A stretch of DNA of 64,000 nucleotides, from the NCBI GenBank assembly GCA_958510875.1, contig OY294068.1, forward strand, positions 176,235,411 through 176,299,410, in the 5' to 3' direction. Shown in pieces: positions 22,349 through 33,375 of this stretch. The notes under the pieces are model-generated. The model ran no database searches. It had not been told where the DNA came from and was given only the letters and a program-made list of their open reading frames with translations. Source of the DNA: Endomychus coccineus (lineage: Eukaryota; Arthropoda; Insecta; Coleoptera; Endomychidae). How positions within the stretch are numbered: position 1 is the stretch's first letter; each line of letters opens with the position of its first letter. The translations under genes were made by a program, and so were the position numbers.

Positions 22349-22906
22349 CACGGTCGTACATACAGGTCTGGGGACTCGTTGACATGAGTCTCTTACGCGT
22401 CGCCAAACTCGTAGTCCCTCGCTCAGCCACTAGCTAGCGCTTGGATCGGCAAAACGATTTCTTTCCGGATTCGTAAGCAGTGTTACTAAGTATTCTGATT
22501 TGAGAGAGGAATAGAACTCTTACTCTTGTCAAAATGTATTACTCACCTTAAAAATAACTTCCTCTTTTTGGTTATACATGACGCACACAAAACACCTCGT
22601 TAAAACGATTTCTATCCGGAATCGCAAGCATCCACTTTTTTCGCATTTTCGCATCTTTCGACACTTTAAAAACAGAAGTTTGTTGCTTTACACTTTTGTA
22701 CCCCGTTTTGCATTTCGGCACAATGCACGGTTGTGTAATTTGTTTCTAAAAACGCAGGTATTCCTTGTGTTTACAAGTCAACTGACAGTTGTCAGAGAAT
22801 ATTCGTACGTGACGACTTTTGGTACTACGCGACAGTCAACGCTTAGCGGACTCAATTCTCACGTAGGAAATAGCCCAGAGTTTCCAGACCTGTATGTACG
22901 ACCGTG
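22349..22906 (-). mobile_element. TIR element with 8-bp target duplication, copy 2
   Basis: Second copy of the family at 15631-15917, inverted and longer (558 bp). Both ends read CACGGTCGTACATACAGGTC inward. Internal stretches match copy 1, for example TGAGCGAGGGACTAC and GAGTCCGCTAAGCG when read in the same sense. Flanks GTATATAC (22341-22348) and GTCTATAG (22907-22914) agree at six of eight bases, fitting an old 8-bp duplication. The extra interior holds a direct repeat of about 30 bp (22448 and 22601). No transposase ORF. Confidence 0.68.
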
Positions 22907-22914
22907 GTCTATAG

Positions 22915-25900
22915 GATTCAAAATTTTGCAGATCGCTTTAAAGCGGTAAATATAGGAAATGTATTGTTTTTGTGCGCAGTAGCCTCACTTTGAGTTGTAT
23001 TTTTACATCCATCTCCAGTTTTTGAGATGGAATTATGGTATTTCATTGAAACATGATGCCAACCGTGTTTCTCTGGTTATAAATATATATCACATGCATA
23101 TATTTAACTTGCATTTATATAACTCCAGAAGATTGAAGTAACGTCATAGAAGATGTAGTCTATTCCCTGTGTTCACTCTGTGATATGATGGTGTGAATAA
23201 TTAACTAATTGAAAAAATGAAGATACAAATAGAGTCCAACAATAACAAATAATACACTATTGACTTTTAGGGTTCTTTTGAGAAATCCTGCATCGACGAA
23301 GAAATACATTGAAACTTTATTGCAAACTACTGTTGACCGTTTTTGTAGTTATAATTTTACAAATAACGATTTTATATTATGGTCTAGGAACATATCGCTA
23401 ATAGGTAAAACCTGATCTTGTGCTTTCAGGTGGTGATCAAAAGCACAATTCTGCACCTGATAATTATATCTCAAATTATTGGATCTTTTGGATCCTTCAA
23501 ATGAAATGTAATAAGCTGAATATTGCCTGTTACTCAATTTTGTTTAAAAAAAAAAAACAATTTCATTGAAAATCACAATCTTCAAAGAATTCTGTAAGTT
23601 ATCCATTGCAATTTCGAACTGCAACCATGATGCAAATGTACTTTTCATATGTTAAAAGTAAGTAAAATGTAGACAGAAAAATATCCAGCCTACAGACCAT
23701 ACACATTGTAAATGTTGTAGTATTTAACGGAATAATAAATATATCCATATCCATAAGCATTTCATATAACATTTAGGATATGGTTTTGAAATTGAGTTCG
23801 ATCTCAATTGAATACACCAGGAATAGCAAATATTATGCAAACCTTATCATAAATTATAAAGCTCAAGTGGAAAGGATCATTTATAATTTTTGAGCTTAAA
23901 CAAACCATCAATTTATTTCTATTACGCAACACAAGTCAGTCTCGATCAGTACACTTCTTTGTACTAATTTATTTTATTATTTAATAGGTGCATTTTCAAA
24001 AGTTGATATAAATAAAAAACAATGAGCGAAGAGTCTTCTAAATTCGGACTAACTTCTCTTCTACCCATTTCTTGAATAGTTTTAGATTTTGATACAAATA
24101 ACAAACTGGCATATTCCGCAAGATCTTGCATGTACTACAATGAAGCGTTTTCCATCGTTCAGTTTTATTATCTTCTGAGTGAGTCCAAGTTTCTTCCAGG
24201 AAAATAGCATGGTTTAAAGTTTCAGTGTTGTGTTGTCAATGTAATTTCTCATGAATGAGGCTCTCCTACAGGATATATCCACATTCTCAGTTGAAGCCTT
24301 TCAGTTGGCATCTTTTTTGTACTTGAAACCAAGGTTGTTCAATTAAGATGTTAAAGACATTCTACCAATATCTACTATATTTTTTGCTGGGCTTGATATT
24401 GCAAATGTTTACCCGGCATTTTCTGAAATAAAATGAAAGTATGACTCCTAATTCAACATGAATTCAGGTTAAGTCGAATAATGCTCGTAAAATATTCATC
24501 ATTAGTGAAGATGTGTAACTGTGGATATGATCCTCAAGTTGCTGTGAAAACAACTTTTGGTTATAATAAAGCAAGTATTAACTGAAAACTGAAAGAAGGA
24601 GTAAATGTAAATATGAAGAAAAGTGCAGTACAGAATTGTCAATGCTATAGAATAGACTCTACTGGTCAAATTGTTGTCACTTCTATGATATTTCCAATTT
24701 TGCTTTACATCGTCAAGTAGTTGGATTTGTGACCTACGATTCCACCTGTTTTGGGGCAATTTTTTGTTGTAACAGCTACCAGATTGAGATGATATTCAGG
24801 AAGCAACAAAGAGAAATATGAATAATCTCTGGACTAGGGTATATACAAAGTTGCAGAGGTTTTTTCAAGAAGAACAACTTGCTGATTGTTATTGGAATAT
24901 ACATTTATCAATCCCTACTTTTTATTTTCGGTAAATGAATACTTGAAGAAGTAAGTTTTTGTCTTTGTATTTTATTTTGAATTGCTTCTGTTTTGTTTGA
25001 CTTGTTTTCAATAAAGTCTTGTTATTATTCTGCAACAATTATTATTATGGAAATAAATTCACTTTTATCTTACTTTTCTTCAACCTATATCCTAACTTGA
25101 AGCAGCTACGAAGGACATGACATAAGATATTTGTTTCTGTTAGTTGCAAGATATAGTACGATACTAGTATAATAGTGGTCGTAGTCGTTGACACGATCGT
25201 GAATTGATGACATGTGGGTAACCATTCGCAGGCACAACTGATAATAGATACTAACTAAAATACTAACGAATGAAAAATTAACTTTTGTTTGTCTACATGA
25301 AAGTTTTTTGAGACTTCAGGGTTGCAAAGTTAAACGTTAGTGTACCGTTAAAACAAAGTTGATTCAACTGTGATATTGCCAACGTCGATTCAAAATCATA
25401 ATATCATCTGACTACAGTAAGTTTATTCAACGTTAAATAGACAATATGTCAAATCGACGTTAACGTTACTTCAACTGACGCATTTCAATTAAAAATTTTC
25501 GATTCGTAATTAAATTGACACCAGGAGCGTACCACCCTCTGCCCTCCTCTTAGTTATGCCTCTGTGCATCTGTGCAATTGTTCTGCCACATAATGGGAAC
25601 TCTTAGAGGGTATTATTTCAACTAGTTGGATTTAACTGAATTGATATGAGGGTAGACGAATTATTTGATGATGTAATGGAGAGTTCGCTAATGAATCGAT
25701 TCATGTTTGTGAATATGCAGTTAGCGTTTAAACGAAGATCTGTTACTTTTCATCGAATTTTATATTGTTACGTTAGCATTTTCCTCCTGGAAGTTCGAGT
25801 TGAGTGAGATATTTATCATAACATTTTGAATTCTTTCAGCATCTATCGAACGGTAAATCTTGGACTGAAGAATACATTAGAAGTTAGCTCGTTTGTTCTA

Positions 25901-26520
25901 GACAGCTGGTCTCGCGGTCATTACTACAGATCATAGCTGGCATTAACAAGCTGTCACCAGAATGTCTTTTTGTGTATAAAACTTGCCTTAAGTTAATTTC
26001 ATTCTCGTTTAAGAGTTTGTCGGTTCAACAAGTTCTTCTAATTTAGAAAGTCTGATTGAAAGAGTGTTTGCATAAGTACTTTTCGTTCCTGCAGGCTGCA
26101 ATTTGAGTGTAGTAGTTAGAGAAATCCTCAAAGGAAAATATTACACCATTAAATCGGCTTTTGATATAATCGCCAACAAATAGTTGTTGAATCTCGGCTT
26201 GAGTGGTTTCAGTATGCGCTATGACTTCAAGAGCTAATTATTCTATGAAAGTACGGTAATTGGAAACAAGTTTATCCGAGTAAACCTTGTTGATAAAACA
26301 CACCTACGGTTCTTCAAGCGTGAATGTTTCATACACGAGATTTAGGTGTTTTATATATTTTATTATTTACTATATTATCGAGTTATATGAAATGATACGA
26401 AACTGAATTTTTTTGAAAAGGTATGGTCTGAAAAAAATTAATGAAATGAAACGTGGCTTTCCCTGCTATTTGGCCAATCAAGAAATATTCGACAATATAA
26501 TTCCAAAACCATGAGTTTCT
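22915..26520. other. No gene recognised
   Basis: Long AT-rich stretch without supported genes. A single weak minus-strand block near 24130-24215 (AIFLEETWTHSEDNKTERW) faintly resembles the first catalytic block of IS630-type transposases but has no supporting motifs. An ORF of 85 codons on the minus strand at 24502-24759 has no recognised domain. Confidence 0.4.
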
Positions 26521-26522
26521 GT

Positions 26523-26999
26523 CCGAGCTTTTCGATCGTTCTTTCTTTTCACGGAAACGTTGTTCTTGTTAGTGACCAAATTCACATAGCATATGAAATT
26601 CGGCCAGCGTCGAGTTGCTCGACGGCAGGTAAAATTTTCAAAAGGTCACATCCGAAATGCTAGAGGCAGGCAGGTCCAAGTTGCTCGAACGTTCTCTCTT
26701 TTTTAGGAAACGTTGTTCTTGTTAGTGGCGAAATTCACAAAGCATATGAAATTCGGCCAGCGTCGAGTTGCTCGACGGCAGGTAAAATTTTCAAAAGGTC
26801 ACATCCGAAATGCTAGAGGCAGGCAGGTCCAAGTTGCTCGAACGTTCTCTCTTTTTTAGGAAACGTTGTTCTTGTTAGTGGCCAAATTCACATAGCATAA
26901 GAAATTCGGCCAGCGTCGAGTTGCTCGACCGCGTGTAAGATTTTCAAAAGGTCACATCCGAAATGCAAGACGAAGGCAGGTCCAAGTTGCTCGAAAGGA
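26523..26999 (+). repeat. Tandem array, three units of 153 bp
   Basis: The marker GGAAACGTTGTTCTTGTTAG occurs at 26553, 26706 and 26859, giving an exact 153-bp period twice. Units 1 and 2 are almost identical; unit 3 has more changes, and the outer edges are degenerate. Each unit holds the perfect hairpin GTCGAG-TTG-CTCGAC and a CCAAGTTGCTCGAA motif. GC-richer than the surroundings. Satellite-like minisatellite; function unknown. Confidence 0.88.
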
Positions 27000-27060
27000 A
27001 ACACCATAATGAAGGTAGTAGTGCTATTATTATCGCTGGAATAATGAATTTTTGTTTCGT

Positions 27061-27774
27061 TTAAATTATACCCCAGAGCAGTTTATTTTTCAAATGAGTC
27101 GTTTTGAGATGTATAGTGGAAAAGGCAAAGACTTGCTCAATTATTTCGCGAATAGTGGAAAAAAGTCTTGACGATGTATGAATGCCAATGGGAAAACCAA
27201 GTGTAAGGTAAAACTGTACGATTGGGGAATTTTTTTTTATTACTCTGTCTACACGAGAGGGAAACTTATAATTTTCGAAGAACATCATGTGAGTCAGCGG
27301 TGAAACAATGGAAGAGGAGATAGGCATTCAAATTTTTCTTGAAGGTTTGGAGGTTATACCTCCCTAGGTAAAGAGTTCCACATCTTCGCTGTTCTATAGC
27401 AAAATGAAGTCTGGTAGGAAGAAGTTCGGCAGGTATCAAGCTTGACAATGAAGGGGTGACTAGTTTGAGCTCACCATTTGAGATTTCAGATGAACACCGA
27501 CCATGGAAATATCTATAGAAAAGGGGGAAATCTCCCACCTTTCTACTATGTTCTAGAGAGATCAATGAGCTCGTAAGTCTGACATCAATAATAAGACAAA
27601 TAGTTCTCTTCTGGACACGAGAGCTTCAGCGAATGTTTGAGAGCCGAACTCTAAACGAACGAATCGGTGCTTTGCAGATTATGAAAAGTTGCAGGGATGT
27701 GAAGTAGCTCTTGGCATGGAATAGAAAACCAAGTCTTTTTAAGTGGTTTCTGCAATGAACCCTTTTTGCGTGTT
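27061..27774 (-). pseudogene. Jockey-like LINE, copy A: C-terminal region
   Basis: 5'-truncated fragment of the same family as copies B and C. On the minus strand it starts at the wording that corresponds to the FKKLGFL-type tail after the reverse transcriptase, then reads SLEHSRKVGDFPLFYRYFHG with GRCSSEIS after it (27540-27480), and the block YRTAKMWNSLPREV which, after a frameshift, continues YNLQTFKKNLNAYLL (about 27400-27310). WNSLP followed by a lysine-rich helix is the usual end of this protein family. Its 5' limit near 27774 abuts the 3' end of copy B, so the two lie head to tail. Inactive. Confidence 0.75.
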
Positions 27775-30430
27775 ATGATGGAAGAATAGAATTCCATCTC
27801 CTGCAATTCATACCATTTAGACTATATTCTAATTGCTGAGAAATGAATAAAATCGTGAAACATGTCACATTTATGATACGCGCGATAGGTGACATGTGCT
27901 GATATTACCGTTCAAATCTACAGATTGGATCAAACCAATCCCACATCTGGTGCTCTAGCAGAAAAATTAATGAGCTGATGTCCCAGGTTATATTTCGTAT
28001 TCTCAACTCGGATTCATCTCTCACTTTCTCATGAGTCGTTAAGCGCCAACATTGGGTTAGGACAATATCGAAAAGTTATTTCGAAGAAAAAATTTCAAAG
28101 TATCTTCTACATCGCAGCTCACATTCGTTTTACGACATTAACCTTCTCTGCTTGCAGGTTAAGCATGCGACTGTTCCATAGACGCATATACTTAAAAACG
28201 GCAAAAGATGCAAAGTTGTGACTTTCACTGTTTTTTTTGTTATGGTCAGAAGATTTTCTGACAAAGTGACAGATAATAATGCTTCTCCTTTCTTTACTTT
28301 GAATACCCGAGAGTGAAACCTATTATGTTCGAAGAACATCGTATGAGCCAGCAGTGGAATGTTGGGATATCTGGAATCTCTTGTGGTGGAACCACAGACA
28401 AGACTTCCGATAAACACCGGACATGAAAATATCTATAAGAAATCATCTAGATGTCAATGAATTCGTAAATGTGACAAGATCAATAAGACGAATCCAAGAG
28501 TTTCAGCGTATGTTTGGGAGCCCAGCTCCAAACATGTGAACAGTACTCCAGGACAGATCGAATTTGTGCTCTGGAGATTATGAGGACCTGCTGGGATGTA
28601 AAGTAGCTATTGGCATGGAATAAAAACCAAGTTTTTGTGATGCGGTTCCGGTTTTTGCAATGGACCTCACATGATCATCCCATGAGAGGATGCTGTTGGT
28701 GGTGATCCCGAGCATGAATGTACAAACTTCATACCTGATCATCATATTAGGGATTGTGGGATCCGCCTTCCTGGAGGAGACGCAAGCTTGAATTTTGGTA
28801 GCATTGAACTCTACCAGATTATCAGATCCTTATTCCAAAATCTTTGCCAGATCTCTATTGATTCCGTCAACCTGTCTATCTGGCTCTTTCGGATGGTATA
28901 GGGGCTCTAGATAAGATGAGCGGTATGATATGTATCATCATCTGGAGCGTTGATAGCCATTATTATTAAAGGATATTCCGTCAACCATCACATGGAGTCA
29001 TCTATCCGAGAGAAAACTCGATAGTAAGCGACAAAGTTGAGGCGGCAAACCAACGAATTCGGATATACTAGAATAAGCTAAAGTAATTTTTGAGTATCGC
29101 CAACATGTCTCTCTCCCACCATACTGTCATCTAGCTTCTCAGCAATCGTGTGGAGAAATAAAGATTGAATAGAGAGATCTCCGATATTGGCACTCGTAAT
29201 TCGCCGCCGCTAATCGTGTACCTACTGTCAAGAAAAGTGACATCTATTTGAAAGTGAAGTTAACGAGTTCCGATCAACTTAACCTGTCAAATCTTTGAGT
29301 GATTTTGGTGATACAGTTCTTTGTTCTTTCTACTCTCTAGAAAATTCAAAAAGCTAACGACTCAATAGTGTTCTAAAATTGTGAATTTTCTTTACTTTTA
29401 GTACTTTGCATCGTATAGGTCCCTGTTTGTTAATCGAAATTTAAAGTGTTAGGCAGTGTTGTTTTGTATATAATTCAGTATGTTTTCACTGGTTAAGAAT
29501 ATATAAAAATATACTTAATTGCCCAGATGTAGATGAACAAAGTAATAAGCAGCTCATAGTCTGCGCTTCAATATAGTTACTTGCACGCACACATAAATCG
29601 GTGAATGGCAATCACCAAAAGAAGAAACGACCATACTATTATACAAATGTGGTCAGTAAGTGAATCAGTTTAATTGCCAAAATACCAGTCTTTTTCTGTA
29701 AAACATGGAAGAAACCCAGATTTGTCATTAACATTCTTCTATGTCTACAACTACACTGTTAATATTGGTTATAAAGTTTTCATTTTTGATGTTTCAACAG
29801 TTTAAAAAAAAACGTACCTTACTGCCTTATAAATAGTACGCCCGTGGCGTAACGGGCGTGGGGTACCCTGGAAATCTGTTTAAAATACCCTATACAATAC
29901 ACGCCTATGACGTGGGGTACTATTCCTCTATCCGTACTGGATTTCTACACGTCATGTTGGCGATACAAAATTCCGTAGTTACGAATAGACTGACTAACTT
30001 TAGTATATCCGAATTCGTTGCGGCAAACCATATGACGGAATTTTCTCAAGAAGGCTTCGGTGCCAGAGTCAGTCGAATGCTCTTTAGATATTCAATGCTA
30101 CAGCTAAAGATCAATAGATTTCTGCCATACATGTGTTACGTAGACAAACAGGTCTCCTGTTGATTGCTGACGAAAGTCATCCTGTCGGTCATTCACGATT
30201 TCTACTAATTGCCTTGGCGAAAATTCAAAACGAACGGGAGCCACTCGAGCTTTTGATAAGCTTTGATCTCTTCCGAAGCGTTTATTGTTTCATTGCACAT
30301 ATTTCTGGCTTCAACGTATTCTGTTCTGGTTACCAGACATGGGTTATCGCGCCAATGACGGTATGCTTTTTGTTTTGGCCTTGAACAGATTTTATTGAAC
30401 CATCGTTCACCAGGTGCCCAAAAGTAGCAA
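27775..30430 (-). pseudogene. Jockey-like LINE, copy B, split by a 968-bp TIR element
   Basis: Minus-strand remnant running from the linker before the reverse transcriptase to the 3' UTR. Part 1 (30430-30020): APGERWFNKICSRPKQKAYR, NETINASEEIKAYQK, then after a deletion VNDRQDDFRQQSTGDLFVYV (30190-30140) and KIPSYGLP (about 30036). Part 2 (29051-27775): PPQLCRLLSSFLSDR, the region of SFADD with QIDRLTESIEIWQRF (about 28890), FKLASPPGRRIP (about 28780), the C-terminal tail, and a 3' UTR that matches copy C. Removing 29052-30019 and one copy of the 10-bp duplication restores SYGLPPQLCRLL in frame, showing both parts are one copy. Many stops elsewhere; inactive. Confidence 0.75.
29052..30019. 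mobile_element. 968-bp TIR element with 10-bp target duplication (MULE-like)
   Basis: Perfect 19-bp terminal inverted repeats AACGAATTCGGATATACTA open at 29052 and close at 30019. A second shared block, GTATCGCCAACATG, lies further in on both arms at different spacing. The flanks are the direct decamer GCGGCAAACC at 29042-29051 and 30020-30029. A 9-11 bp duplication points to the Mutator superfamily. No transposase is encoded. Near the right end is a GC-rich hairpin CGCCCGT-GGCGTA-ACGGGCG (about 29839-29858). The insertion lies in the reverse transcriptase of LINE copy B and its removal restores the LINE frame. Confidence 0.85.
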
Positions 30431-31889
30431 AATCATCCAGATACAACCGGTTATTAATTCAAGTTTTCTAGCAGCAAAGAGCTACCACCGCGGAAGAAAT
30501 GTATCATTATTTAGCTTATATTATCACGCATAGCTTATTGGAACCACTCTTTAAATGCGATCCATTATCAAAGACGTATGTAAGCTGAATCTAAACCAAG
30601 ATTATGAAAGAGAACGAAATATCCAACAATCAAATTTGGGAAAGGGTTAATTACAATCCAGATTAATAGAGGAAAGGTGATAGTGTAAACTGAATTATAT
30701 TTCATCGAATTAACTACTCCGTGGTAAGGTTCACACAGTCGTTCACGTTATGTCAATGGTTTTGATGACATAATATCATAATGATACGTAGAGCATGAAA
30801 CATAGAGTTGCAAAACACATATGTTGTCAATTCAAATGAATTTCCAAAGTCATGACATAGAGTATAAATTGATGTGTTTCCACGCCTTCAGCTATTTCTT
30901 ATCATTTTTAATATGTTAGTTAACTGTTTCTAGGGGTGTTAACTAGTAAATATATCTTAGAATCATATATTCAACCCTCAGAAATATCGAATAGCGAAAA
31001 TTTGTGCTAACAGAAAGATAGTGAGATAAGTTAGGGACCTACGCATCAACTATTTTTATATCTTCATTATGTCAAACTATTTGACAGTGTGAATGTTAAT
31101 TTTTTGTTAAATAGATAAGACAATAACTATGATCTTTTCAACATGCTTCATATGTTCGTGAATAAATTCGTCTGCTTTGATGATGTCATTAACAACATGG
31201 AAGTAGTTCTAAAATGATCAATTTATCATTAACTGCGACGATGATTATTTCCATTTCCTTCGAAAAGTAGTAAATGTATTCATCGAAACGAGCTGTTTAT
31301 AAACCTGATTTTATCAGTGTTTCACACTGAATAGTCCACAAAAGACGTAATTTACTATCTGTTCATACACCGAGACAATATTAATTAATTTATCCAACTA
31401 TTTTACGATTATATAACATGATGTGGTGAAGGAACACCGCTGTCTTTTGTATTTCAACGTGAATTAATGGCACTGCAAATAATTTTATAACTTTATGTTC
31501 CGGAAGCTTTGCAAATGCCTGTATACGTTCGGATCTAGAACAGACAATAGCCAGTTAATTTCGCATGTCGCAAACATTGTGTAGCAAATTAGCTGTAAAT
31601 CTGAAACAGTGATGGATGCGTGGCTTGCCCGAACTGTCAGACGTTTCTGAACATGGGCTATCCTTCCGATATCCTGCACGCTATCCTATCTTACCAAGTG
31701 GCCCGATAAAAGGTAAAACCATTAGTCAATGGCCATTTCGAACGATAAATAACCTTAATCTAGATTAACACCACACTTAAATTACTGACAGTAATTTCAT
31801 TGCGTTTATTTCTAATGCGATCTTTCCCTTTAATTAAATTTTATGCTGATCATTGAGTGAAGAAGATCATAACATAACTCTTGTCAATA
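30431..31889. other. No gene recognised
   Basis: AT-rich non-coding sequence between the LINE remnant and the satellite. The minus-strand ORF of 64 codons at 31485-31679 has no known motif. Confidence 0.4.
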
Positions 31890-33375
31890 CTCTATTAACA
31901 CGATATCGATATAATTATACCTTTCTCGGTCACGTTATGAGACAAGTATTCAAAACTTCCAACTATGACGTCATTATAAAGTTAGCGAATACATATTATA
32001 TAAGACGATCATCGTGACCTGCTAGAACACGTTTCTCTTCAATAACATCATTGGACAATCTGAACTAACATGAGAAAACTATATTGGAAACCTGAAACAT
32101 TGAAACTGCAACTTTTTCGTAACTGACATACCAAGATATGATCAAAACTATGACGTCATTGCAAAGTTATCCCATTCGTACTATATAAAACTACCATAGT
32201 GATCTACCCAAATATGTGCCTCTATTCAGTAATATTCTTGGACAGTCTGAACTAGCAAGAGAAAACTGTGATCTTGGAAATGGACAACATTGAAACTACA
32301 ACTTTCATCGTCACTAACTTACCAGGTTATAATTCGAACAATGATGTAATAGCTAAGTTATCTTATATTGGTATCATATAAGGCAATCATCGTGACTGAC
32401 AAAAATACGTTCCTCTTCAGAAATATTATTGGACAATCTAAAGTAGCAAGAAAAAACTGTGTTCTTGAAAATGGGCAACATTGAAACTTTCGAACTATGA
32501 TGTAATAGCTAAGTTATCTTATATTGGTATTTAATGAGGCGATCATCGTGACTGACGAGAATATGGTCCTCTTTAGTAATATTATTGGACAATCTGGGTC
32601 ACATTAAAACTTTAACTCACATCGTCACTAACTTACTAGGTCATGATTCGAGCCTAAGTTATCTTATCTGTGCTATATAAGGCGATCATCGTAACCGAGG
32701 GGAATATGTTCCTCTTTAGTAATGCTATTGGACAATCTGAACTAGCAAAAGAAAACTGCGATCTTGGGAATGGACAACTTTGAAAATACGTCTTTCATCG
32801 TCACTAACTTGATGGGTTATAATTCGAACTATAACATTAAGTTATCTTATCGTACCATATGAGGCGATCATTGTAACCGACGAAAATATGTTTCGTTTCA
32901 GTGATATTATTGGACAATCTAGACTAGCAAAGGGAAAACTGCGATCTTGGAAATGGACAAGTTTGAAACACGAACTTACATTGTCACTAACTTACTAGGT
33001 TAAAATTCGAACTAGCTAAGTTATCTTATATTGGTATTTTATGAGGCGATCATCGTGACTAACGAGAATATGGTCCTCTTCAGTAATATTATTGGACAAT
33101 CTGAAGTAGCAAGAAAAAACTGCGTTCTTGGAAATGGTCAACATTGAAAATTCAACTTCTATCGTAACTAACGTACTAGGATATAATTCAAACCATGACG
33201 TCATTGCAAAGTTATCGTATTCGTACTAAATAAGACGACCATCCTGACCTACCTAAATATGTTCATCTCCAGTACTGTTATTGAACTGTCAAGAGGAAAC
33301 TGCAATCTTAGAAATTCATAACATTGAAACTCAAAATTTTGTCGTAACTCAGGTTACTAGGTTATAATCGCTGCA
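31890..33375 (+). repeat. Satellite-like array, about eight units of roughly 180 bp
   Basis: The anchor TTGGACAATCTGA recurs with changes at 32051, 32238, 32429, 32585, 32728, 32910, 33092 and, weakly, 33271. Most spacings are 179-191 bp; two shorter units (156 and 143) have lost the TGACGTCA block. A typical unit reads: TATGACGTCATTGCAAAGTTATC, about 15 bases, a TATATAAG box, GGCGATCATCGTGAC, TTCCTCTTCAGTAATATTAT with TTGGACAATC after it, AAACTGCGATCTTGGAAATG, GACAACATTGAAAC and ACTAACTTACTAGGTTATAA. Units differ by 10-25 percent by eye. No ORF spans the array. Confidence 0.82.

Noticed and set aside
29040..30030. Twin-priming inversion of LINE copy B as explanation for the inverted ends
   Set aside because: The inverted sequences are not LINE sequence and are flanked by a 10-bp direct duplication, which fits a TIR transposon insertion better.
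26523..33375. CRISPR-like interpretation of the regular repeats
   Set aside because: Units are directly adjacent and the whole unit repeats, there are no unique spacers or cas genes, and the genome is clearly eukaryotic.
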